A stretch of 36,954 bases of DNA from Oxalobacteraceae bacterium (GTDB lineage: Bacteria; Pseudomonadota; Gammaproteobacteria; Burkholderiales; Burkholderiaceae_D): assembly GCA_021299035.1 (NCBI GenBank), contig JAJTGD010000018.1:1-36954 (forward strand), given 5' to 3'. The notes under the pieces are model-generated. The model had not been told where the DNA came from, did not search any database, and saw only the letters and a program-made list of their open reading frames with translations. The number at the start of each line of letters is the position of its first letter. Within the stretch, counting starts at the first letter, position 1. The position numbers and the translations under genes were made by a program. Positions 24,519-32,550 of the stretch are shown piece by piece.

Positions 24519-24977
24519 TCAATCGCTGAAGAATTCCGGCGCCAATACCGCTTTCAAATAAATCGCATTGCCTTCGTCGCGATCGCGTTGCGCGATCCAC
24601 CAGGCATTGGACTTTTTGATCGTCCAGTCTTGCTCAACCCCGGTCAAGACCAAAGACGCGACACGACCAAGCCATGGTTGATGCCCTACCACCAGCACTT
24701 GGCCGCGCGCATTCGGCCAGCCGGCTGCGTGCAATACTTCGTAGGCAGTAGCATCTGGGCCGATTTCAGAGACGATCTTGTACTTACGACCCAGCGCCTC
24801 GACCGTTTGCAGCGTGCGCGCAGTAGGGCTGCTCAGTATTTTGCAGCTAGCGGGCAATACCCGATCCAACCAGGCACCCATACGCTGCGCCTGCTTGCGA
24901 CCTTGCGCGGTGAGTTCGCGCGTATGGTCAGGACTACCCACCTCCGCCTGCGCATGACGCCACAGAATCAGATCCAT
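24519..24977 (-). CDS. sixA: Phosphohistidine phosphatase SixA
   Basis: SixA removes phosphate from phosphohistidine on proteins such as HPt domains or PTS components in the cytoplasm. The protein is 152 residues of the histidine-phosphatase (RHG) superfamily. The catalytic motif ILWRHAQAE (Arg7, His8) starts the chain, SSPTARTLQT carries the second Arg, and LVVGHQPWLG the second His. The ATG at 24977 shares one base with the ppk stop codon (TGATG) and is preceded by GGGGGAG. A GTG one codon earlier is the alternative. Stop/start overlap with ppk marks one transcript. Pairing of sixA with ppk is common in proteobacteria. Confidence 0.88.
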   Translation of the reverse strand: MDLILWRHAQAEVGSPDHTRELTAQGRKQAQRMGAWLDRVLPASCKILSSPTARTLQTVEALGRKYKIVSEIGPDATAYEVLHAAGWPNARGQVLVVGHQPWLGRVASLVLTGVEQDWTIKKSNAWWIAQRDRDEGNAIYLKAVLAPEFFSD

Positions 24978-27070
24978 CACTCCCCCAGTGTCTCCATCAG
25001 ATGATCTTGGGCACTGAATAGCGGCTGTCGGGCGCTTGGTTTACGGCGATGATAGTGTCCGTCAGCGTCGAGTTCCCAGGCTTTATGGTTATCTTTCAAG
25101 TAGGGCTTTAAACCCTCGTCGATTACGCGCTGCTTCAGCTCAGGGTCCAGCACCGGGAAGGCCACCTCAACCCGTCGAAACAAATTACGGTTCATCCAGT
25201 CAGCGCTCGCGAGATAGACATCCGCTTTACCACCGTTGTGGAAGTAAAAAATGCGACTGTGCTCGAGGAAACGACCAACGATGGAACGGACTCGAATATT
25301 TTCCGATAGCCCCGGAACACCGGGTCGCAATACGCACGCACCGCGAACGATTAAATCAATTTTCACACCAGCCTGCGAGGCTTCGTATAACGCCATGATG
25401 ATTGATTCATCTTGTAGCGCATTCATCTTGGCAATGATACGGCCGTCACCGCCCTCGGTTGCGATCTGTGCCTCATGATGGATCGCCTTAAGCAACTCCT
25501 TGCTCAACTCGAAAGGGGCGACCCATAAATGAGCCAATTTTCTGGGGCGTGTCAGGCTGGTTAGATTAATAAAGACCTCATTCACCTCGCGGGCCAACGA
25601 CTGATTCGCCGTCAATAAACCAAAGTCCGTATAAAACTTGGTGGTCGTGGGGTGATAATTTCCCGTACCAAGGTGGGCGTACATTTTCAACTTACCGGAT
25701 TCGCGGCGAATCACCAACGCCATTTTGGCGTGCGTCTTCATACCCACCACACCGTAGACCACTTGGGCACCAACCCGCTCCAGCTTGTCAGCCCAATTGA
25801 TGTTGGCCTCTTCATCAAAGCGCGCCATCAGTTCCACCACTACAGTTACTTCCTTGCCGTTTTGAGCAGCGGCGATCAGAGACTCCATCAGCTCGGAGTT
25901 CATCCCGGTTCGGTAAATTGTCTGCTTGATCGCGACGACCGAGGGATCGACTGCGGCCGACCGCAGAAACTCGATGACAGGCTCGAATGATTGATAAGGG
26001 TGATGCAATAACCAGTCTCGCTGGCTAATGAGTGCAAAGATATCCTCATGCGCCACCGGCATCGACAGATCCGCGGCAAAGGGCTTGAAGCGAAAAGCCG
26101 GCTCAGATGCGTAATCAATCAGCTCATTCAGCCTCACCATATTCACCGGGCCGTCGACTGGGTACAAAAACTCCGGTGAAATGTCGAATTGCTCGAGAAG
26201 AAAATTGGACAGGTTTTCCGGGCAATTTTGAGCGACTTCGAGACGCACTGCAAATCCGAATTGGCGCGTTTGCAATTCGCCCTTTAACGCTTGGCGTAGG
26301 TTTTTTACCTCTACCTCATCGACCCATAGATCGCTGTCGCGGGTGACGCGGAACTGTGAATACCCAAGGACTTGGCGACCCGGGAAAAGATCCGCGATAT
26401 GGGCATGGATTACTGACGACAACAAACAGTAGGCAACCCCATTACCATTTAAACCATCAGGCAGGCGAATAATCCTCGGCAAAACCCGAGGTGCCTTCAT
26501 GACCGCGATCGTGGTGCCTTTACCGAATGCATCCTTACCTGCCAGTTCGACGATAAAGTTAAGACTCTTGTTCACGACTTGCGGGAACGGATGCGCGGGG
26601 TCGAGCACGATCGGCGTGAGCAAGGGACGAACCTCGCGCTCGAAATAGTCTTTCACCCACAAACGCTGCGCATCGTTACGATCCAGATGACGCATTAGAT
26701 GAATACCCTGATCGGCGAGCGCCGGAAGTATGTGGTCGTTGAGTGCTTGGTACTGCTCCTCAACCAGCGCATGTGCAGCCACACTGACTTGGTCAAAGCC
26801 ACGCATCCAGATGCCGTGCCCAGCCGCACCCTCTTCTCGGTCACGCGCCAGCAAACTGGCAACGCGCACTTCAAAAAATTCATCGAGGTTGCTACTGACA
26901 ATGCAAAGAAACTTGAGTCGCTCAAGCAACGGGATATCGGGGTCTTGCGCCTGCGCCAAAACACGGCGGTTAAACGCCAGCATCGACAGCTCCCGGTTGA
27001 GGAAGCTGGCAGGCGGCGACGCATTCGCAGGATTTTTTGTGCTCACAGGGGCTTTGGCGGTGATTTTCAT
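24977..27070 (-). CDS. ppk: Polyphosphate kinase 1
   Basis: PPK1 reversibly makes long-chain polyphosphate from ATP at the inner membrane. The 697-residue length is typical. The N domain starts with FLNRELSMLAFNRRVL (about 23-38) and has NLDEFFEVR. The catalytic region has MKTHAKMALV with the phospho-accepting His447 and YAHLGTGNYHPTTTKFYTDF with His466. These are 19 residues apart, as with His435/His454 of E. coli. The third block near the end has FYFHNGGKADVYLASADW and RRVEVAFPV. Translation starts at the ATG at 27070. A Pho-box-like repeat lies 22 bp upstream, implying a very short leader. It is divergent from pstS. Confidence 0.95.
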   Translation of the reverse strand: MKITAKAPVSTKNPANASPPASFLNRELSMLAFNRRVLAQAQDPDIPLLERLKFLCIVSSNLDEFFEVRVASLLARDREEGAAGHGIWMRGFDQVSVAAHALVEEQYQALNDHILPALADQGIHLMRHLDRNDAQRLWVKDYFEREVRPLLTPIVLDPAHPFPQVVNKSLNFIVELAGKDAFGKGTTIAVMKAPRVLPRIIRLPDGLNGNGVAYCLLSSVIHAHIADLFPGRQVLGYSQFRVTRDSDLWVDEVEVKNLRQALKGELQTRQFGFAVRLEVAQNCPENLSNFLLEQFDISPEFLYPVDGPVNMVRLNELIDYASEPAFRFKPFAADLSMPVAHEDIFALISQRDWLLHHPYQSFEPVIEFLRSAAVDPSVVAIKQTIYRTGMNSELMESLIAAAQNGKEVTVVVELMARFDEEANINWADKLERVGAQVVYGVVGMKTHAKMALVIRRESGKLKMYAHLGTGNYHPTTTKFYTDFGLLTANQSLAREVNEVFINLTSLTRPRKLAHLWVAPFELSKELLKAIHHEAQIATEGGDGRIIAKMNALQDESIIMALYEASQAGVKIDLIVRGACVLRPGVPGLSENIRVRSIVGRFLEHSRIFYFHNGGKADVYLASADWMNRNLFRRVEVAFPVLDPELKQRVIDEGLKPYLKDNHKAWELDADGHYHRRKPSARQPLFSAQDHLMETLGE

Positions 27071-27091
27071 GACTGAGCCTAATGTAGCTTC

Positions 27092-27109
27092 ATGACAAAC
27101 CCGTGACAG
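27092..27109 (-). promoter_or_regulatory. Candidate Pho box of ppk-sixA
   Basis: The minus strand reads CTGTCACGGGTTTGTCAT, with TGTCA half-sites exactly 11 bp apart, agreeing with the consensus at 14 of 18 positions. It is oriented towards ppk, beginning 22 bp before its ATG. Confidence 0.6.
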
Positions 27110-27140
27110 CGTTATAAAGGAAGTAATTATTCGCTTGAAA

Positions 27141-27170
27141 CTGTCATAAGTGTCATATGGATGAAATATT
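27141..27170 (+). promoter_or_regulatory. TGTCAT-rich candidate PhoB region of pstS
   Basis: TGTCAT occurs at 27142 and 27151 (9 bp apart, not the usual 11). A partial third half-site, TGAAAT, lies at 27162, 11 bp after the second. AATATT at 27165 may be the -10. It is oriented towards pstS, about 60-90 bp before its ATG. Confidence 0.5.
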
Positions 27171-27230
27171 CATTCCGTAAAGTTCTCCCAGTCTTTTGTT
27201 GACTGTCTAACAATCCCCCAAGGAGTATCC

Positions 27231-28277
27231 ATGCGAACCAAGCAATTGATTAAGGGCGTCGCCGTCGCTGCAGTAGGCGCTCTGATGACCCTCTCAGTCC
27301 AGGCAGCTGAATTTACCGGTGCTGGCGCGACCTTCCCTTTCCCGATCTACTCCAAGTGGGCCGAGGCCTACAAGGCATCGACCGGCATCGGCTTGAACTA
27401 TCAGTCGATCGGTTCGGGCGGTGGCATGCGCCAGATCAAGGCGAAGACCGTCGACTTTGGTGCTTCCGACCAGCCTATGAAGGTTGAAGAGCTTGAAAAA
27501 GAAGGCATCGTGCAATTCCCCGCCATTATCGGTGGCGTTGTGCCGGTGTTCAACCTGGATGGTATTCAGGCGGGCCAATTAAAGTTTACGCCTGAACTCA
27601 TCAGCGCTATCCACCTCGGCAAGATCAGCAAATGGAATGACAAGGCCATCGCTGCGGTCAACCCAGATGTGAAACTGCCGGATCTGGCGATCACCGTGGT
27701 TCACCGCGCTGACGGTTCGGGCACGACCTTCCTTTGGACCGACTACCTGTCCAAAGCCAATGCCGAGTTCAAAGACAAAGTCGGTACCGGTAATGCGGTC
27801 AAGTGGCCCACCGGTGTGGGCGGCAAGGGTAATGAAGGTGTAGCTGCCAACGTACAGCGCGTCAAAGGTGCTTTCGGCTACGTTGAATACGCCTACGCTA
27901 AGCGTAACAAAATCCCTTACGGCCAAATGAAGAACCGTGATGGCGAGTTCGTAATGCCGGACGATGAGACCTTTAAGGCAGCTGCTGCCAGCGCTGACTG
28001 GGCGAACACCCCCGGCATGGGCGTGCTGCTGACGAACCAACCTGGTAAGCAGAGCTGGCCAGCGACTGGTGCTTCGTTCATCCTGATGCACAAGACTCAG
28101 GCTGATGCGCTCACCGGCCGTGCAGTATTGAAGTTTTTCGACTGGGCGTACAAGAACGGTGGCCAAATGGCAACCGAGCTTGAGTACGTGCCTATCCCTG
28201 CGCCTGTCGTGAAGCAAATCCAAGACCTTTGGAAAGCATCGTTCAAGGATAGCGCCGGCGCGCCGATATGGAAGTAA
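27231..28277 (+). CDS. pstS: Phosphate-binding periplasmic protein PstS
   Basis: This is the solute-binding protein of the high-affinity phosphate ABC transporter. The 348-residue precursor has a Sec signal (MRTKQLIKG, hydrophobic core, SVQA-AEF). The mature protein starts with the family signature FTGAGATFPFPIYSKWAEAY. Other ligand-loop motifs are SIGSGGGMRQI, VDFGASDQPM and RADGSGTTFLWTDYL, whose Ser/Arg/Thr residues bind phosphate. AAGGAG precedes the ATG. It stands alone with its own terminator, away from the pst genes whose pstB begins the right edge, so a second pstS may exist with that operon. It is divergent from ppk, sharing a TGTCAT-rich region. Confidence 0.95.
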   Translation: MRTKQLIKGVAVAAVGALMTLSVQAAEFTGAGATFPFPIYSKWAEAYKASTGIGLNYQSIGSGGGMRQIKAKTVDFGASDQPMKVEELEKEGIVQFPAIIGGVVPVFNLDGIQAGQLKFTPELISAIHLGKISKWNDKAIAAVNPDVKLPDLAITVVHRADGSGTTFLWTDYLSKANAEFKDKVGTGNAVKWPTGVGGKGNEGVAANVQRVKGAFGYVEYAYAKRNKIPYGQMKNRDGEFVMPDDETFKAAAASADWANTPGMGVLLTNQPGKQSWPATGASFILMHKTQADALTGRAVLKFFDWAYKNGGQMATELEYVPIPAPVVKQIQDLWKASFKDSAGAPIWK

Positions 28278-28298
28278 GCAGTAATCTCCAAGTTGTTT

Positions 28299-28325
28299 TA
28301 GCCCGCTTCGGCGGGCTATTTTTTT
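28299..28325 (+). terminator. Rho-independent terminator after pstS
   Basis: TAGCCCGC (28299-28306), a TTCG tetraloop, and GCGGGCTA (28311-28318) are followed by seven T. A textbook intrinsic terminator, 21 bp after the pstS stop. Confidence 0.93.
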
Positions 28326-28391
28326 GCCTTCCGCCCAGCGGCTTGAATCCCAGATCGCTATAGCACCGCGCCTGTATACAATCGCAAGCTT

Positions 28392-29090
28392 ATGTGGAAA
28401 TCGATCCTCCCTCTTTTGCTCTACTTTGCTGTCAATGGGGCCTGGGCAGCGCGTCCGTTCGTCACCGATGACGCCAGGCTAACGACGGGAGGCAGCTGCC
28501 AGCTAGAGAGCTGGGTCAGGGCCTACCGCACCAGCCATGAGGTGTGGGCACTACCCGCTTGCAACCCGACCGGTAATCTTGAGATTACCGTTGGCGGTGG
28601 TTCGGCAAAAATGAATAACGTCGCCGGCTGGACCGGTGATTATGTGTTTCAGGCCAAGACACTATTCAAGACGCTGGAACCAAATGGCTGGGGCATCGGA
28701 GCCGCAGTCGGCACCGTACGACACCCCGAGGTAAACCCCGGCCCCAATCTGCTCGGCAATCGCTATGCGTATGTTCCGCTGTCGCTATCCTTCGCCGACG
28801 ACTTGCTGGTCGTGCACGTCAATACGGGCTGGCTACATGACAAGGCGACCAACAAAGATTTAATGACCTGGGGTTTGGGTACCGAGCTGAATCTCGACAA
28901 GCACTGGACGCTGATCGCGGAGAGTTTTGGTAACAATGCCGACTCTGCATACTGGCAAGCGGGTACGCGCTACAGCCTGATTCCGGGTTTGCTTCAACTA
29001 GACGTCACCGCTGGCCAGCATGCGGGCGGCACCATGGATCATCGATGGCTATCGTTTGGTGTGCGGTATACGCCAGCAAAGATGTTTTGA
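28392..29090 (+). CDS. Exported hypothetical protein, probably outer-membrane beta-barrel
   Basis: 232 residues with a Sec signal (MWKSILPLLLYFAVNGAWA, cleavage AWA-ARP). The mature N-terminus RPFVTDDARLTTGGSCQLES is a motif I associate with uncharacterised outer-membrane proteins of this kind. The rest alternates polar and hydrophobic residues in short strands rich in Gly, Trp and Tyr and ends in an aromatic residue (RYTPAKMF), as outer-membrane barrels do. There are two Cys, near residues 38 and 57. It is followed convergently by arsJ. Whether it belongs with pstS or with the arsenic genes is unclear; the terminator after pstS separates it from pstS. Confidence 0.65.
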   Translation: MWKSILPLLLYFAVNGAWAARPFVTDDARLTTGGSCQLESWVRAYRTSHEVWALPACNPTGNLEITVGGGSAKMNNVAGWTGDYVFQAKTLFKTLEPNGWGIGAAVGTVRHPEVNPGPNLLGNRYAYVPLSLSFADDLLVVHVNTGWLHDKATNKDLMTWGLGTELNLDKHWTLIAESFGNNADSAYWQAGTRYSLIPGLLQLDVTAGQHAGGTMDHRWLSFGVRYTPAKMF

Positions 29091-29147
29091 TTGAATCAAG
29101 CGACGCGACTTGAGTGGTTCGTTATCGATCGCCTCGTTCACAAAGCC

Positions 29148-30404
29148 TCAAGTCACCGGCGTATCCGACCCCGTATGTGGCATCGGTAATGCGTGCGTCA
29201 TCGGTAGCGCGGTTGTAATTATCCAGCACGCCAGCAACATCGCTGCAGAACCGAACAAGGCATAAGACACACCACCCCACTGATACAGAAGACCTGAAAG
29301 CAAGGTTCCGAGAAAGCGACCAGTTGCATTGGCCGCATAGTAGAACCCAACATCTTCTGCTGCCTTTTCAGACCCCGCATAAGCCAGAATCAGGTAAGAG
29401 TGAACCGACGAGTTCACCGCGAAAGCGAAACCGAACAAAGTAAGGCCACCAACGACAATCCATTCAATCGGCTCTTGGCCAGAAACTACCGCACCTGCTA
29501 GTACCAGAGGTACGAACGCCAGTAACAATGACCAATGGCGTGCGGCAGGTACCTCATTTGATAAGCCGTCACTGCTACGACTGATCACTTTTGGTGCTAA
29601 GGCCTGTACGACACCATAGCCAATGGTCCAGAACGCCATGAACGTACCCACCATCGTGAAATTCCAACCCTGGCTATACAAGAAGACAGGTACACCCACC
29701 ACAAACCATACATCGCGCGCACCGAATAAAAAGATTCGGGCAGCGGCCAATAAGTTGATCGCTCTTTGCTTACCGAATAATTCGCGGATACTGGACGAGG
29801 CTTTTGACTTGCCCATCATGGGCGGCAAGCTGAAAAAAACCAAGATCAATACGATGCTCAACAGGCCCGCCATCAACCAAAGGGCATGTGAGAAACCGAA
29901 ATTGTCGAGGAGTAATCCACCGGCGAAGAAGCCAATACCTTTCATCGCATTCTTGCTACCGGTGAACCATGCAACCCAGCGGAATAACTGCCCGGATGCC
30001 TCGCCGGCAGTTAACTTGATTGCAGACTTCGAGGCAGTTTTTGTCAGGTCCTTGGCGACACCACAAACCCCCTGAGCTGCGACCACCCATGCTACGGATA
30101 GTGCGGCACTCCATTCTGGAGAGAGTGCCGCGAGCAATAAAAATCCTGCAATTTGGGTGCTTAATCCCACCATCAACATACGCGCAATGCCGAAACGGGT
30201 CGCCAGCCAGCCACCAATCAGATTTGCAACCACCCCGGCCGCTTCATACAGCAGGAAAAGAAAAGCCAGCGTAAAGGGTGAATACCCTAGGCGGAAAAAG
30301 TGCATGAGCACCAACATCCGCAAAGCACCATCAGTGAGCGTGAAACTCCAGTAGGCTGAAGTAACAATCAGGTATTGGCGCAAACCAGCGCTCGGCGCAC
30401 TCAT
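29148..30404 (-). CDS. arsJ: Organoarsenical efflux MFS transporter ArsJ
   Basis: ArsJ exports 1-arseno-3-phosphoglycerate, the unstable product formed when GAPDH uses arsenate instead of phosphate, which gives arsenate resistance. The 418-residue protein has about 12 hydrophobic segments. Its start, QYLIVTSAYWSFTLTDGALR, is typical of ArsJ, and GVCGVAKDLTKTASKSAIK lies in the middle loop. The start is 3 bp after the stop of the dedicated GAPDH gene, so both are made from one message. Other MFS families are possible from topology alone, but the GAPDH partner and the divergent ars genes make ArsJ secure. Confidence 0.9.
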   Translation of the reverse strand: MSAPSAGLRQYLIVTSAYWSFTLTDGALRMLVLMHFFRLGYSPFTLAFLFLLYEAAGVVANLIGGWLATRFGIARMLMVGLSTQIAGFLLLAALSPEWSAALSVAWVVAAQGVCGVAKDLTKTASKSAIKLTAGEASGQLFRWVAWFTGSKNAMKGIGFFAGGLLLDNFGFSHALWLMAGLLSIVLILVFFSLPPMMGKSKASSSIRELFGKQRAINLLAAARIFLFGARDVWFVVGVPVFLYSQGWNFTMVGTFMAFWTIGYGVVQALAPKVISRSSDGLSNEVPAARHWSLLLAFVPLVLAGAVVSGQEPIEWIVVGGLTLFGFAFAVNSSVHSYLILAYAGSEKAAEDVGFYYAANATGRFLGTLLSGLLYQWGGVSYALFGSAAMLLACWIITTALPMTHALPMPHTGSDTPVT

Positions 30405-30407
30405 CGA

Positions 30408-31454
30408 CTACAACCCCTGCGCGTTGACATAACAAGCCAAATCGACCATGCGACAGGAATAACCCATTTCATTGTCGTACCAGGCATAGACCTTCAACAG
30501 GGTGCCGTCGGTCACCATAGTAGAAGGCGCATCGACAATCGCACTACGGGTATCGCGAGCATAGTCTGCGCTCACCAGTGGTTTTGTCTCATAGCCAAGA
30601 ATTCCCGCCAGTGGCCCGCTGGCAGCAGCAGCGAAAAGCGCATTGACCTCGTCGACCGTGGTCGTACGCGCAAGCTCGAACACACAATCCGTCAACGAAG
30701 CATTCAACACCGGCGCCCGCACCGCATGCCCGTTCAGCTTGCCTTTCAGTTCCGGGTAGATCAAGGCAATCGCGGTAGCGCTACCGGTAGTCGTCGGCTG
30801 CAAGCTCAACATGGCGCTGCGTGCACGACGTAAATCCCGGTGCGGGGCATCAACGACGACGTTGGTATTGGTTGGATCATGAATAGTGGTGATCTGGCCG
30901 TGCCGGATACCGATAGACTCGTGTACTACCTTGACGACGGGGGCGAGACAATTTGTCGTACATGACGCGGCGGTAATGATCGGGTACTTCGCAGGGTCGT
31001 ACAAATGATGATTGACGCCGAACACCAGGTTCAGTACGGATTCAAACTTGACCGGGGCTGCCACAATCACGCGCTTGGCGCCTCGATCGAGGTGTCCCTG
31101 CAAGGTCTCGGGCGTGAGGAACTTGCCGGTGCACTCAAGGACTAGATCAACGCCCAGATCGCCCCAGGGGATTTCTTCTGCTTTTGGGTGGCTCGAGAAA
31201 CCAAGCGTTTTGTCGCCGATCCGGATATGCGACTCGTCGAGCGCTTCAATGCCGGCGCGCCAGCGGCCCTGAATCGAGTCAAATTCCAAGAGATGCGCGG
31301 TTGCCGCTGCCCCGCCCTTAATCTCGTTGAGGTGAACCACCTCAAGCCGGTTTTCAGCATACGGGTCGTCATGCTGTCGGTCTGCTGCGCCCATGGCAGC
31401 ACGTAAGGCAAGGCGCCCGATTCGTCCCATTCCGTTGATACCGACTTTCACCAT
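30408..31454 (-). CDS. ArsJ-associated glyceraldehyde-3-phosphate dehydrogenase
   Basis: It oxidises glyceraldehyde 3-phosphate. With arsenate as co-substrate it gives 1-arseno-3-phosphoglycerate for export by ArsJ. The 348-residue protein has the NAD-binding start [18 protein letters not shown] and the active site [16 protein letters not shown] (Cys165). It also has the C-terminal [15 protein letters not shown], where YSCRM replaces the usual YS.R of housekeeping GAPDH. The ATG at 31454 follows AGGAAG closely; the next codon GTG has better spacing and could be the true start. It is divergent from arsC across a 180-bp A+T-rich control region. The dedicated second GAPDH of ars islands is a known pattern. 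Confidence 0.9.
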   Translation of the reverse strand: MVKVGINGMGRIGRLALRAAMGAADRQHDDPYAENRLEVVHLNEIKGGAAATAHLLEFDSIQGRWRAGIEALDESHIRIGDKTLGFSSHPKAEEIPWGDLGVDLVLECTGKFLTPETLQGHLDRGAKRVIVAAPVKFESVLNLVFGVNHHLYDPAKYPIITAASCTTNCLAPVVKVVHESIGIRHGQITTIHDPTNTNVVVDAPHRDLRRARSAMLSLQPTTTGSATAIALIYPELKGKLNGHAVRAPVLNASLTDCVFELARTTTVDEVNALFAAAASGPLAGILGYETKPLVSADYARDTRSAIVDAPSTMVTDGTLLKVYAWYDNEMGYSCRMVDLACYVNAQGL

Positions 31455-31535
31455 CTTCCTCGCTTTCCGCACTTTTAACCACAAAAGACCCATTAATCCC
31501 GGCAAATAGGAACAAGGAGAATGATATCATAATGG

Positions 31536-31564
31536 TTGAATAAATATTGAAATAATGAAATAAT
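31536..31564 (+). promoter_or_regulatory. Promoter/operator region of the divergent ars genes
   Basis: TTGAAT (31536-31541), 17 bp, then AATAAT (31559-31564) make a good sigma-70 promoter for arsC. On the other strand TATGAT (31531-31526) can serve the GAPDH-arsJ operon. Repeats TTGAA at 31536 and 31547 and GAAATAAT at 31549 and 31557 overlap the promoter and are likely ArsR targets (inference). Confidence 0.5.
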
Positions 31565-31633
31565 GGGGCGCTTGGTTGCTCAAGACCGGTACGGCATGCG
31601 CCAAGAATGCGTCCAAATTCAATAGGGGGTGAA

Positions 31634-32167
31634 ATGGACTCGAAAGTCATGAATATCTTGTTTTTATGCACCGGAAACTCTTCGCGCAGCATCTTTGCCG
31701 AATCCATCATCAACAAACTCGGCGGTGGGCGTTTTCGCGGCTTCAGTGCTGGCAGCCATCCGCGGGGTGAAGTCCACCCGATCGCGGTTCAGCTACTGGA
31801 AAAATCGCGCTTCCCCACCAACGGCCTGGAAAGCAAAAGCTGGGATGTATTTGCTCAAGCAGATGCGCCGCACATGCACTTCGTGATTACCGTCTGCGAT
31901 CAAGCTGCAGGGGAGGTCTGTCCGATGTGGCCAGGGCAACCAATGACTGCGCACTGGGGATTTGAAGATCCGGTTGCCGTTGAAGGCTCCGAGGAAGTCC
32001 GCATCCGCGCTTTTCAAAGAGCTATGTACCAAATCTCTAACCGGATCGCGATTCTCCTCAGCCTACCAATGGAAAAGCTGGACAAAATCGCCCTGCAAGA
32101 GCGTGTACGCGAAATTGGCTCTACCAGACCATCGGATGACGCAAGCATCATCGAGAGCCAATCATGA
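31634..32167 (+). CDS. arsC: Arsenate reductase ArsC (low-molecular-weight phosphatase fold)
   Basis: It reduces arsenate to arsenite for export by Acr3. The phosphate-binding loop CTGNSSRS (C-x5-R) starts the fold. VCDQAAGEVCPMWPG provides the further cysteines expected for the thiol relay, and TAHWGFEDPVAVEGS carries the catalytic Asp-Pro. The ATG at 31634 follows AGGGGGTGAA and gives 177 residues; an upstream ATG (31607) lacks such a site and ATG 31649 is also possible. The last codons overlap arsR by 4 bp. A protein tyrosine phosphatase is the alternative by fold, but the ars context decides. Confidence 0.88.
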   Translation: MDSKVMNILFLCTGNSSRSIFAESIINKLGGGRFRGFSAGSHPRGEVHPIAVQLLEKSRFPTNGLESKSWDVFAQADAPHMHFVITVCDQAAGEVCPMWPGQPMTAHWGFEDPVAVEGSEEVRIRAFQRAMYQISNRIAILLSLPMEKLDKIALQERVREIGSTRPSDDASIIESQS

Positions 32168-32517
32168 GCATGGACATAAAAACGGCTGTTCGTTCGCTGT
32201 CTGCGCTGGCACAAGAGTCGCGACTGGCAATTTTCCGCACGCTGGTACAGGCAGGTCCCACTGGTCGCACTGCGGGCCAACTTGCTCAGGAGTTGGGTAT
32301 CTCGCCATCAGCCCTGACCTTCCATATGAAAGAGCTGGTTCACGCTGATCTGGCGAGCTCACGTCAAGAAGGCCGGTTCGTGATTCACTCTGCAAAGATA
32401 CAAGCCATGAATACGCTGCTTGAGTTTCTCACTGAGAACTGCTGTGGCGGAAACCCCTGCTCACCTATAACCACCGCGACCTGTGATCCCGGGCAAACAG
32501 CAGGCTATGCGTCTTAA
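32164..32517 (+). CDS. arsR: Arsenic-responsive repressor ArsR
   Basis: A dimeric winged-helix repressor released by arsenite. The 117-residue SmtB/ArsR protein has the HTH AGQLAQELGISPSALTFHMK (about 37-56) and a wing near RQEGRFVIHS. The usual ELCVC-type site in the recognition helix is absent. Instead a C-terminal ENCCGGNPC (Cys93, Cys94, Cys99) resembles the arsenite site of Acidithiobacillus ArsR. It overlaps arsC by 4 bp (ATGA), so arsR is the second rather than the first gene of its operon and is made in step with ArsC. Confidence 0.92.
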   Translation: MSMDIKTAVRSLSALAQESRLAIFRTLVQAGPTGRTAGQLAQELGISPSALTFHMKELVHADLASSRQEGRFVIHSAKIQAMNTLLEFLTENCCGGNPCSPITTATCDPGQTAGYAS

Positions 32518-32550
32518 ATTGCAACACCCCCTTCTGCGCGTCACTACCCG

